Source: Chryseomicrobium palamuruense
Lineage (GTDB): Bacteria; Bacillota; Bacilli; Bacillales_A; Planococcaceae
Assembly (NCBI RefSeq): GCF_042649045.1
Contig: NZ_JBHSEF010000009.1
Span: 310,001 to 374,000 of the forward strand
DNA: 64,000 nt
Reading direction: 5' to 3'
The notes beneath the pieces were generated by a model that made no database searches, was not told where the DNA came from, and saw nothing but the letters and a program-made list of their open reading frames with translations. This document shows, piece after piece, positions 49,676 through 57,304 of this stretch. A program made the position numbers and the translations under genes. Position 1 is the first letter of the stretch, and every line of letters begins with the position of its first letter.

Positions 49676-51838
49676 TTGAGTCCGCTATTAATTGCTAACT
49701 GGATCTTATTCATTGCCGTCACGGGCTATGCACTCTACCTGTTTGGTTACCTGTTGAAGACGCGGTACAGCTATATTCAGCTTGGTAAAAAAGTAGAGTT
49801 TGAAGACAACATCAAAGAACGTCTTCGCAAAATTTGGGTGTATGTATTTGGACAAAAGAAATTATTGAAGGATAAGAAAAGTGGAACGATTCACGTTATG
49901 TTCTTCTACGGGTTCCTGCTTGTACAACTTGGAGCCATCGACTTCATTTGGAAAGGTTTGAAACCGGATTCACACTTGCCACTTGGCCCGTTGTACCCGA
50001 TTTTCACTTTCTTTACGGAGATTGTCACATTGGTGATCTTAGTTGCCGTGGTTTGGGCATTCTATCGCCGTTACGTTGAAAAATTAACACGCTTAAAACG
50101 TGGATGGAAGAGCGGACTTGTCCTGATCTTCATCGGCGGACTGATGGTTTCCGTACTTATCGGAAACGGGATGAACATGATCTGGCATGACCACGCTGGA
50201 ACATGGACAGAACCTGTCGCATCAAGCATTGCGACAATCTTTGGATTCATCGGTCCAACAGCTGCAGCTGTCGTGTTCTTCCTCATGTGGTGGGCACACT
50301 TACTCTTCCTACTCACATTCTTAGTGTACGTGCCGCAATCGAAGCACTTCCACTTGATCACAGGTCCTGCAAACGTCTACTTCCACCGTCTAGATAACGT
50401 CGGTCGTCTCCGCCCAATCAACTTCAATATGGATGAAGAAGACGAAGACAATCCGGAAGCGGAAGAAGAAATGCCGTCATTTGGTGTCGGTCGCATTCAG
50501 GACTTTACACAAGCACAGATGATCGACTTCTATGCATGTGTGGAATGTGGGCGCTGTACAAACATGTGTCCAGCAACAGGGACAGGGAAAATGCTGTCAC
50601 CGATGGACCTCATCACGAAACTTCGTGACCATTTAACGTTCACAGGCGCTGTAGAAACCAAAACAAAGCCTTGGGTACCTGCTCTTGCGTTCAACGGGAC
50701 AAAAGGAAATCAATTGGCTATGGCTGCTGGAGCTGAAGGTGCTGTCATTGAAGACATCTACAGCCCGTCCTTGATTGGGGACGTCATCACAGAAGAAGAA
50801 ATATGGGCATGTACAACTTGTCGTAACTGTGAAGACCAGTGTCCAGTAATGAATGAGCACGTGGATAAAATTATTGACCTTCGTCGTTACCTTGTCATGA
50901 CTGAAGGACGCATGGACAAAGATGCCCAGCGCGCGATGACGAACATCGAAAAGCAGGGAAATCCATGGGGACTAAACCGTAAAGAAAAAGAAAACTGGAG
51001 AGATGCTCGTCCAGACATCGCAATCCCTACTGTAAAAGAAGCAGACAAATCAGGAGAAGGCTTCGAATACTTATTCTGGGTTGGCGCGATGGGGTCATTC
51101 GATAGCCGCTCACAAAAAATTGCTCTTGCATTCGCTCACTTGATGAACGAAGCAGGCGTCAAATTCGCTATCCTAGGAAACAAAGAAAAGAACTCCGGAG
51201 ACACACCACGTCGTCTCGGAAATGAATTCTTGTTCCAAGAGCTTGCGGAAGCCAATGTGAAAGAATTTGAAAAAGCAGGCGTGACGAAGATTGTTACTAT
51301 TGATCCGCACGCATATAATATCTTTAAAAATGAATACAGTGATTTCGGTTGGTCAGGCGAAGTGCTTCACCATACAGAAATGCTATTTGATTTAGTGCAA
51401 CAAGGCCGTTTGAAACCGCAACACGCAGTCAATGAAACCATCACGTTCCACGATTCGTGTTACCTCGGCCGGTATAATGACGTCTACGATCCACCACGTG
51501 AAATCTTGAAATCCATTCCAGGCGTCAAGCTTGTGGAAATGGAACGTAACCGCGAAACAGGCATGTGCTGTGGAGCCGGCGGTGGAATGATGTGGATGGA
51601 AGAGCACGTGGGGAACCGCGTGAACGTTGCTCGTACAGAGCAAGCGCTTGCTGTAAATCCTTCGGTGATCTCGTCCGGATGTCCATACTGCTTAACGATG
51701 TTATCGGATGGAACGAAGGCGAAAGAAGTCGAAGAAACAGTGGGCACATACGATGTGGCAGAGCTTCTTGAGTTATCGGTATTTGGCGAAATGCAGCCAC
51801 CGACAGCGGAAGAAGAAGTCGAGCCAGTACTTCAGTAA
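49676..51838 (+). CDS. fadF: Iron-sulfur heterodisulfide-reductase-like protein FadF
   Basis: A 720-residue membrane-bound iron-sulfur protein, probably the quinone-side electron acceptor for acyl-CoA dehydrogenases. The N-terminal part has about five membrane segments, as in NarI-type heme b domains. Two Fe4S4 motifs follow: CVECGRCTNMCP and CTTCRNCEDQCP. Two CCG domains close the protein, with DSCYLGRYN, CCGAGGGMMW and SSGCPYC. The start is TTG at 49676, with GAGGGGG at the right distance; the upstream frame is not supported. B. subtilis FadF (YwjF) is FadR-controlled and sits by acdA; H repeats separate the two parts here. Confidence 0.92.
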   Translation: MSPLLIANWILFIAVTGYALYLFGYLLKTRYSYIQLGKKVEFEDNIKERLRKIWVYVFGQKKLLKDKKSGTIHVMFFYGFLLVQLGAIDFIWKGLKPDSHLPLGPLYPIFTFFTEIVTLVILVAVVWAFYRRYVEKLTRLKRGWKSGLVLIFIGGLMVSVLIGNGMNMIWHDHAGTWTEPVASSIATIFGFIGPTAAAVVFFLMWWAHLLFLLTFLVYVPQSKHFHLITGPANVYFHRLDNVGRLRPINFNMDEEDEDNPEAEEEMPSFGVGRIQDFTQAQMIDFYACVECGRCTNMCPATGTGKMLSPMDLITKLRDHLTFTGAVETKTKPWVPALAFNGTKGNQLAMAAGAEGAVIEDIYSPSLIGDVITEEEIWACTTCRNCEDQCPVMNEHVDKIIDLRRYLVMTEGRMDKDAQRAMTNIEKQGNPWGLNRKEKENWRDARPDIAIPTVKEADKSGEGFEYLFWVGAMGSFDSRSQKIALAFAHLMNEAGVKFAILGNKEKNSGDTPRRLGNEFLFQELAEANVKEFEKAGVTKIVTIDPHAYNIFKNEYSDFGWSGEVLHHTEMLFDLVQQGRLKPQHAVNETITFHDSCYLGRYNDVYDPPREILKSIPGVKLVEMERNRETGMCCGAGGGMMWMEEHVGNRVNVARTEQALAVNPSVISSGCPYCLTMLSDGTKAKEVEETVGTYDVAELLELSVFGEMQPPTAEEEVEPVLQ

Positions 51839-51880
51839 GTATTGCAATTCGTCAGACTTTTCGCTAAACTAAGGCTAACT

Positions 51881-51915
51881 AAAGGGAGTGTTTTTTGCAC
51901 TCCCTCTCTTTATGA
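51881..51915 (+). terminator. Terminator of fadF
   Basis: GGGAGTG (51884-51890) pairs with CACTCCC (51898-51904), followed by TCTCTTT. Confidence 0.8.
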
Positions 51916-51947
51916 AAACTTGTCGAGCGAGCGTTCAGTCACCTTCT

Positions 51948-52066
51948 CTAGATGTGGAGCAGGCTGGTCTGAAATTCTGTCAAATGACAGCGTGGACAGC
52001 GAATCGCTCTTTGATTCAATGGCCGCGATGGCATTTGGCACGGATTTCAAGTCTGCGAAACTCGAT
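51948..52066 (+). repeat. H hairpin element, copy H14 (apex covariation)
   Basis: CTAGATGTGGAG to AACTCGAT. Most of it matches H12, but the apex reads GAATC (52001-52005), loop GCTCTTT, GATTC (52013-52017) in place of GAGGC and GCCTC. Two stem positions changed on both sides and pairing is kept. Confidence 0.88.
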
Positions 52067-52070
52067 AATT

Positions 52071-52190
52071 CTAAAAGTGAATCAGGCTGATCCAGAAATG
52101 CCGAAAAAATCAGGCGGACCCATTGAGGCGTCCTTTGCCTCGGTGGGAGCGAATGATTTTAGAGTGTATTTCTAGCCTGAGCAACTAGAC
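52071..52190 (+). repeat. H hairpin element, copy H15, with fragment
   Basis: TCAGGCT (52082-52088) pairs with AGCCTGA (52174-52180) and AGAAAT (52094-52099) with ATTTCT (52168-52173). The latter pair is AGAAAC / GTTTCT in H3. Apex GAGGC-GTCCTTT-GCCTC. The left end is changed to CTAAAAGTGAA. A fragment with the same left end and GGCTGATCC lies at 52192-52225. Confidence 0.85.
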
Positions 52191-52240
52191 ACCAAGAAAA
52201 GTGAATCAGGCTGATCCAGGATTTCATGACTTAACGTAAA

Positions 52241-52255
52241 TTGTAAGCGATTACA
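52241..52255 (+). promoter_or_regulatory. cre site upstream of the thiolase gene
   Basis: TTGTAAGCGATTACA matches the CcpA consensus WTGNAANCGNWNNCW at every position. It lies 33 bases before the start codon. CcpA repression of the mmg operon is known in B. subtilis. Confidence 0.75.
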
Positions 52256-52287
52256 CATTACACATTACACATAGAGGAGTGCTAAAG

Positions 52288-53481
52288 ATGAGTAAAACGG
52301 TTATTTTAGCAGGGGCACGTACCGCATTTGGAAAGTTTAGTGGAGGACTTAGTTCGTTATCCGCTTCCGATTTAGGAGGTCACGCAATCAAAGCCGCACT
52401 TGACCGTGCAGGCATCCAGCCGGAGCAAGTCGATGAAGTCATTATGGGAACGGTATTACAAGCCGGACAAGGCCAGATTCCATCACGGCAAGCAGCACAT
52501 AAAGCGGGCATTCCGTGGAATGTCAAAACCGAGACGATCAACAAAGTATGTGCATCAGGGATGCGCAGTATCTCACTTGGTGACCAAATCATTCGTCTTG
52601 GTGAAGAACACCTCATCGTAGCTGGCGGCATGGAGTCCATGTCGAATGCACCGTACTATCTTCCAAAAGCACGCGAAGGATTCCGTATGGGAGACGCACA
52701 AGTGGTCGACGGTATGGTCTATGACGGTCTGTCCTGTTCGTTCCACCCGAAAAATGTCCATATGGGGACTTACGGAAACGAAACAGCCGCAACCTTTGAT
52801 ATCTCACGTGACAAGCAAGATGAATGGGCAGCCCGCTCCCATGAACGTGCGTTAAAAGCGATAGAGAACGGTCGTTTTGCAGAAGAGATTACACCAATTG
52901 AGGTTCCGCAGCGAAAAGGCGATCCAATCACAGTCGATACCGACGAAGCACCACGCCCAGGGACGACGAAGGAAGTCCTTTCCGGGTTACGCCCTGCATT
53001 TGGCAAAGAAGGAACGATCACTGCCGGAAACGCACCAGGTGTGAATGACGGTGCATGTGCAGTTGTCCTCGCTTCAGAAGAAAAAGCAAACGAACTGGGC
53101 ATCAAGCCACTCGCAACGATTATTGGTCATGCGGAAGTGGGTGTGGCACCTGAAGAATTCCCGCAAACCCCAGGGCTTGTGATCAATACGCTTCTTGAAA
53201 AGTACGGCAAGTCGATAGAAGACATCGACCTCATTGAAATCAACGAAGCGTTCGCAGCGGTAGCCCTTGTAAGTAACCAAATTGCAGGTCTGGATGAATC
53301 AAAAGTGAACGTTAACGGAGGCGCAGTGGCGCTTGGTCACCCAATCGGTGCGTCAGGTGCTCGTATTGTCTACACCCTTGCTCTTGAACTTCAAAAGCGA
53401 GGCGGTGGACTTGGGATTGCAGCCATCTGTTCAGGTGGCGGTCAAGGGGACGCCATCTTACTCGAAGTTCCAAAAAACTAA
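52288..53481 (+). CDS. Acetyl-CoA C-acetyltransferase (thiolase, MmgA-like)
   Basis: A 397-residue thiolase that joins or splits acetoacetyl-CoA, or cleaves 3-ketoacyl-CoA in beta-oxidation. The nucleophile Cys lies in NKVCASGMRSI, the His in GGAVALGHPIGASGAR (as G-H-P-I-G), and the second Cys in AICSGGGQGDA. The start at 52288 follows GGAGTGC; the Met at 52279 lies within the ribosome site. It is the first gene of a six-gene run ending with icmF. Confidence 0.94.
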   Translation: MSKTVILAGARTAFGKFSGGLSSLSASDLGGHAIKAALDRAGIQPEQVDEVIMGTVLQAGQGQIPSRQAAHKAGIPWNVKTETINKVCASGMRSISLGDQIIRLGEEHLIVAGGMESMSNAPYYLPKAREGFRMGDAQVVDGMVYDGLSCSFHPKNVHMGTYGNETAATFDISRDKQDEWAARSHERALKAIENGRFAEEITPIEVPQRKGDPITVDTDEAPRPGTTKEVLSGLRPAFGKEGTITAGNAPGVNDGACAVVLASEEKANELGIKPLATIIGHAEVGVAPEEFPQTPGLVINTLLEKYGKSIEDIDLIEINEAFAAVALVSNQIAGLDESKVNVNGGAVALGHPIGASGARIVYTLALELQKRGGGLGIAAICSGGGQGDAILLEVPKN

Positions 53482-53508
53482 TTTTTAAAACAGAAAGAGG
53501 GACCCAAC

Positions 53509-54360
53509 TTGGTTATTCAAAAAGTACTCGTTATCGGCGCAGGACAAATGGGATCAGGAATCGCGCAAGTCTGTGCGCAAGCAGGATTTGATGTGAAACT
53601 AAACGACCGGGCGGAAGAGTTTTTCGAGCGCGGACTCGCAACCATCACAAAGAATTTATCACGTGACGTTGAAAAAGGACGTAAGACAGAAGACGAGAAA
53701 TCGGAAATCTTGGGGCGCATTACAAAGTCACTGGATATTAACGATGCGAGCGACGTCGACATCGTCATTGAAGCGGCAGTCGAGAACATGGAAATCAAGC
53801 AGCAGATCTTTAAACAGCTGGACGAAATTACACCAAAACACGCGATTTTAGCGACAAACACCTCGTCCCTTCCGATTACAGAGATTGCGGCAGTGACCAA
53901 TCGTCCGGAACAAGTGATTGGGATGCACTTCATGAATCCCGTCCCAGTGATGAAGCTCGTTGAAATCATTCGTGGACTCGCAACATCGGATGAAGTGTAC
54001 AGAGACATTGAAGAGATGACGAAGAAGCTGAGCAAAGTGCCAGTGGAAGTGAACGACTTCCCAGGTTTCGTATCAAACCGTATTTTGATGCCGATGATCA
54101 ACGAAGCGATCTACGCGTTGTATGAGGGTGTGGCAACGAAAGAAGCAATTGATGATGTCATGAAACTTGGCATGAACCACCCGATGGGGCCTCTGCAACT
54201 AGCAGACTTCATTGGTCTAGATACGTGCCTTTATATCATGGAGATCTTGCACGACGGTTTTGGCGACAGCAAGTACCGTCCATGTCCGCTCCTTCGTAAG
54301 TATGTGAAGGCTGGCTGGCTAGGGAAGAAGTCAGGACGAGGATTCTACGTATACGAGTAA
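53509..54360 (+). CDS. 3-hydroxybutyryl-CoA dehydrogenase (MmgB-like)
   Basis: A 283-residue NAD-dependent enzyme. GAGQMGSGIAQ is the nucleotide motif near the start; HFMNPVPVMKLVEII holds the catalytic His; the C-terminal helical domain has DFPGFVSNRI and GLDTCLYIME. It oxidises 3-hydroxyacyl-CoA to the thiolase substrate. It begins with TTG at 53509 after AAAGAGGG. Spacing to neighbours is 27 and 12 bases. Confidence 0.94.
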   Translation: MVIQKVLVIGAGQMGSGIAQVCAQAGFDVKLNDRAEEFFERGLATITKNLSRDVEKGRKTEDEKSEILGRITKSLDINDASDVDIVIEAAVENMEIKQQIFKQLDEITPKHAILATNTSSLPITEIAAVTNRPEQVIGMHFMNPVPVMKLVEIIRGLATSDEVYRDIEEMTKKLSKVPVEVNDFPGFVSNRILMPMINEAIYALYEGVATKEAIDDVMKLGMNHPMGPLQLADFIGLDTCLYIMEILHDGFGDSKYRPCPLLRKYVKAGWLGKKSGRGFYVYE

Positions 54361-54372
54361 GGAGCAAACACG

Positions 54373-55509
54373 ATGGAACTAAGATTTACTGAAGAACAAA
54401 TGATGATGCGCAACATGGTTCGCGACTTTGCAACGAAGAAGATTGCTCCGTTTATCGAAGAAATGGAAAAAGGTCACTTCCCGAAAGAAATCGTCAAAGA
54501 AATGGGCGACCTCGGGTTGATGGGAATTACGATTCCGGAAGAATACGGCGGCGCAGGGATGGATTTTACAAGTTATATCATCGCAATCAATGAGCTATCG
54601 AAAGTATCGGCGACGGTTGGGGTTATCTTGTCAGTGCATACGTCAGTTGGGACGAACCCAATCCTCTACTTCGGGACGGAAGAGCAGAAACAAAAGTATA
54701 TACCTAAACTAGCAAGTGGAGACTACCTAGGGGCGTTCTGTCTGACAGAACCAGCAGCAGGTAGCGATGCCGGAGCATTGAAGTCCCGTGCAGTAAAAGA
54801 CGGAGCTCACTACGTCATCAACGGATCAAAAGTGTTTATCACGAATGGTGGCGAAGCGGATGTGTACATCGTATTTGCCAACACGGATCCAGAAAAAGGG
54901 GCACGCGGGATATCTGCATTTATTGTCGAGAAAGACACACCAGGCTTCATCGTCGGAAAAGACGAAGAGAAGATGGGGCTTCATGGGTCACGCACGGTGC
55001 AGTTGACGTTTGAAGATATGCGCGTACCGGCAGAGAACCTTCTCGGGAATGAAGGAGAAGGGTTTAAAATTGCCCTGGCGAACCTTGAGGTGGGTCGAAT
55101 TGGGATTGCGGCACAAGCGCTCGGCATTGCGGAAGCAGCACTCGACGAGTCGGTCGCTTATTCCATGGAGCGTAAACAGTTCGGGAAACCGATTGTGGCG
55201 AACCAAGGGGTAGGATTTAAGCTAGCAGATATGGCTACCGCTGTCGAAGCTTCTCGTTTACTCATCTACCGCGCTGCTAACTTGCGAACAGAAGGCAAGC
55301 CATGTGGCCAGGAAGCATCGATGGCGAAACTGTTCAGTACCAAAACAGCAGTCGATGTGACGATTGAGGCCATTCAAGTATTCGGTGGCTATGGCTATAC
55401 AGAAGAGTATCCGGTGGAGCGTTTGTTCCGGGATGCCAAAGTAACAGAGATCTACGAAGGTACATCAGAAATTCAAAAAATAGTTATCAGCAAACATCTT
55501 ACTAACTAA
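54373..55509 (+). CDS. Acyl-CoA dehydrogenase, MmgC-like
   Basis: A 378-residue FAD enzyme, close to B. subtilis MmgC. LTEPAAGSDAG is the FAD/substrate signature, and the catalytic Glu lies near the end in FRDAKVTEIYEGTSEIQ. It oxidises short or branched acyl-CoA; the exact chain length cannot be read. AAGGAGC precedes the ATG. Confidence 0.93.
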   Translation: MELRFTEEQMMMRNMVRDFATKKIAPFIEEMEKGHFPKEIVKEMGDLGLMGITIPEEYGGAGMDFTSYIIAINELSKVSATVGVILSVHTSVGTNPILYFGTEEQKQKYIPKLASGDYLGAFCLTEPAAGSDAGALKSRAVKDGAHYVINGSKVFITNGGEADVYIVFANTDPEKGARGISAFIVEKDTPGFIVGKDEEKMGLHGSRTVQLTFEDMRVPAENLLGNEGEGFKIALANLEVGRIGIAAQALGIAEAALDESVAYSMERKQFGKPIVANQGVGFKLADMATAVEASRLLIYRAANLRTEGKPCGQEASMAKLFSTKTAVDVTIEAIQVFGGYGYTEEYPVERLFRDAKVTEIYEGTSEIQKIVISKHLTN

Positions 55510-55525
55510 AAAGGCGGGAATGAGA

Positions 55526-56665
55526 ATGAACTTTCAACTTTCAGAAGAACATGAAATGATTCGTAAAATGGTACGCGATTTCGCGGAAAAAGAAGTGGCA
55601 CCAACAGCAGCAGAGCGCGACGAGAACGAGAGCTTTGATCGCAAAATTTTCGATCAAATGGCGGAACTGGGCCTTGCAGGGATTCCATGGCCAGAAGAGT
55701 ACGGCGGAGCAGGAATGGACTATCTTGCATACGTAATCGCAGTCGAAGAGCTATCACGTGTTTGTGCGTCTACTGGGGTTACATTATCTGCGCACACGTC
55801 ACTTGCAGGATGGCCTATTTATAAATTCGGAAACGAAGAGCAGAAGCAAAAATTCCTTCGACCGTTGGCGGAAGGGTCACAAATCGGAGCGTATTGCTTA
55901 ACCGAGCCAGGTTCAGGTTCGGATGCGGGTGGCATGAAGACGACAGCGAAACTAGATGGCGATGAGTACGTGATCAATGGTTCGAAAATCTTCATCACAA
56001 ACGGCGGCATTGCAGGCATCTACATCGTGTTTGCCGTGACGGATCCGGAATCGAAGCATAAAGGAACTTCCGCATTCATCGTAGAAGCAAGCACACCAGG
56101 CTTCTCCGTCGGAAAGAAAGAAAAAAAACTCGGCATTCGTTCATCACCAACAACGGAAGTTATTTTCGACAACTGCCGCGTACCAAAAGAAAACCTGTTA
56201 GGTGAAGAAGGTCAAGGCTTCATCATCGCGATGAAAACACTTGATGGCGGTCGTAACGGAATCGCAGCACAAGCCGTCGGTATCGCACAAGGTGCACTTG
56301 ACGCAGCAGTCACGTACTCGAAAGAGCGCGTTCAGTTTGGGAAGCCGATCGTTGCGAACCAAGGGGTATCGTTCAAGCTTGCGGATATGGCAACAGCAAC
56401 GGAAGCGTCTCGTCTACTGACGTACCAAGCAGCGTGGCTAGAGTCGAACAATCTTCCATACGGTCAAGCTTCTGCAATGGCGAAACTGATGGCGGGTGAC
56501 ACGGCAATGAAAGTATCGACTGAAGCTGTTCAAGTATTCGGTGGCTACGGCTACACGAAAGACTATCCTGTCGAGCGCTACATGCGTGATGCAAAAATTA
56601 CACAAATTTACGAAGGTACGCAAGAAATCCAGCGTCTTGTGATTTCGCGTAACTTGACGAAATAA
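55526..56665 (+). CDS. acdA: Acyl-CoA dehydrogenase AcdA
   Basis: A 379-residue FAD enzyme. MNFQLSEEHEMIRKMVRDFA and RSSPTTEVIFDNC closely follow B. subtilis AcdA. LTEPGSGSDAG and MRDAKITQIYEGTQEIQR are present. The start may be 55520 or 55526; the latter gives the usual MNF- N-terminus. It pairs with FadF for electron transfer to the quinone pool. Confidence 0.92.
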   Translation: MNFQLSEEHEMIRKMVRDFAEKEVAPTAAERDENESFDRKIFDQMAELGLAGIPWPEEYGGAGMDYLAYVIAVEELSRVCASTGVTLSAHTSLAGWPIYKFGNEEQKQKFLRPLAEGSQIGAYCLTEPGSGSDAGGMKTTAKLDGDEYVINGSKIFITNGGIAGIYIVFAVTDPESKHKGTSAFIVEASTPGFSVGKKEKKLGIRSSPTTEVIFDNCRVPKENLLGEEGQGFIIAMKTLDGGRNGIAAQAVGIAQGALDAAVTYSKERVQFGKPIVANQGVSFKLADMATATEASRLLTYQAAWLESNNLPYGQASAMAKLMAGDTAMKVSTEAVQVFGGYGYTKDYPVERYMRDAKITQIYEGTQEIQRLVISRNLTK

Positions 56666-57304
56666 ATGACGGAAGGAAAGCATCTCGTCCAGACGTCGGT
56701 GAAGGATGAGCAGCTCATCCAGAAACGCCGGCAGCAAATGATTGCAGCGGGGGTCAAGCTCTTCAAAGAGAAGGGCTTCCACCGCACCACGACACGGGAA
56801 ATTGCGAAAGAAGCAGGCTTTAGCATCGGCACGTTATACGAGTACATTCGCACAAAAGAAGATGTACTGTATCTTGTCTGTGACGGCATTTATGACGAAG
56901 TGTTTGCGCGTATCGAATCGGTCGGCGCGAAAAACGGCACGATTGATGAATTGAAATCCGCCATTCGCTATTACTACAGCGTCATCCATGAAATGCAAGA
57001 CGAGTTCGTTGTCATGTACCAGGAGACGAAGTCGCTTCCGAAAGAATCGCTCCAGTACGTGCTGAGGAAAGAAGAGGAGATGACAGCCATCTTCCGGGGA
57101 ATCTTGAAGAGCTGTGTGGAGTCCGGTGAGCTCACCCTTTCCGGTCCGGAAGTGGAGTTGTACGCACACACGATTTTCACGCAAGGTCAGATGTGGGCGT
57201 TTCGCCGCTGGGCACTGCATAAAAACTATTCGATTGATGAGTTCACAGACCTGCAAGTGGCATTCATCTTGCGCGGTCTAGGCGTAACAAAGGGGGAGAA
57301 CTAA
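56666..57304 (+). CDS. TetR family transcriptional regulator
   Basis: A 212-residue TetR protein. The helix-turn-helix is KGFHRTTTREIAKEAGFSIGTLYEYIRTKED (as T-T-x-x-x-I-A-x-x-A-G-x-S-x-G-T-L-Y-x-Y). The ligand domain (about 75-200) resembles FadR/AcrR types. Its start codon follows the acdA stop directly, so it is coupled. I infer that it controls this cluster in response to acyl-CoA; it is the nearest candidate to bind the palindrome at 49567. Confidence 0.9.
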   Translation: MTEGKHLVQTSVKDEQLIQKRRQQMIAAGVKLFKEKGFHRTTTREIAKEAGFSIGTLYEYIRTKEDVLYLVCDGIYDEVFARIESVGAKNGTIDELKSAIRYYYSVIHEMQDEFVVMYQETKSLPKESLQYVLRKEEEMTAIFRGILKSCVESGELTLSGPEVELYAHTIFTQGQMWAFRRWALHKNYSIDEFTDLQVAFILRGLGVTKGEN

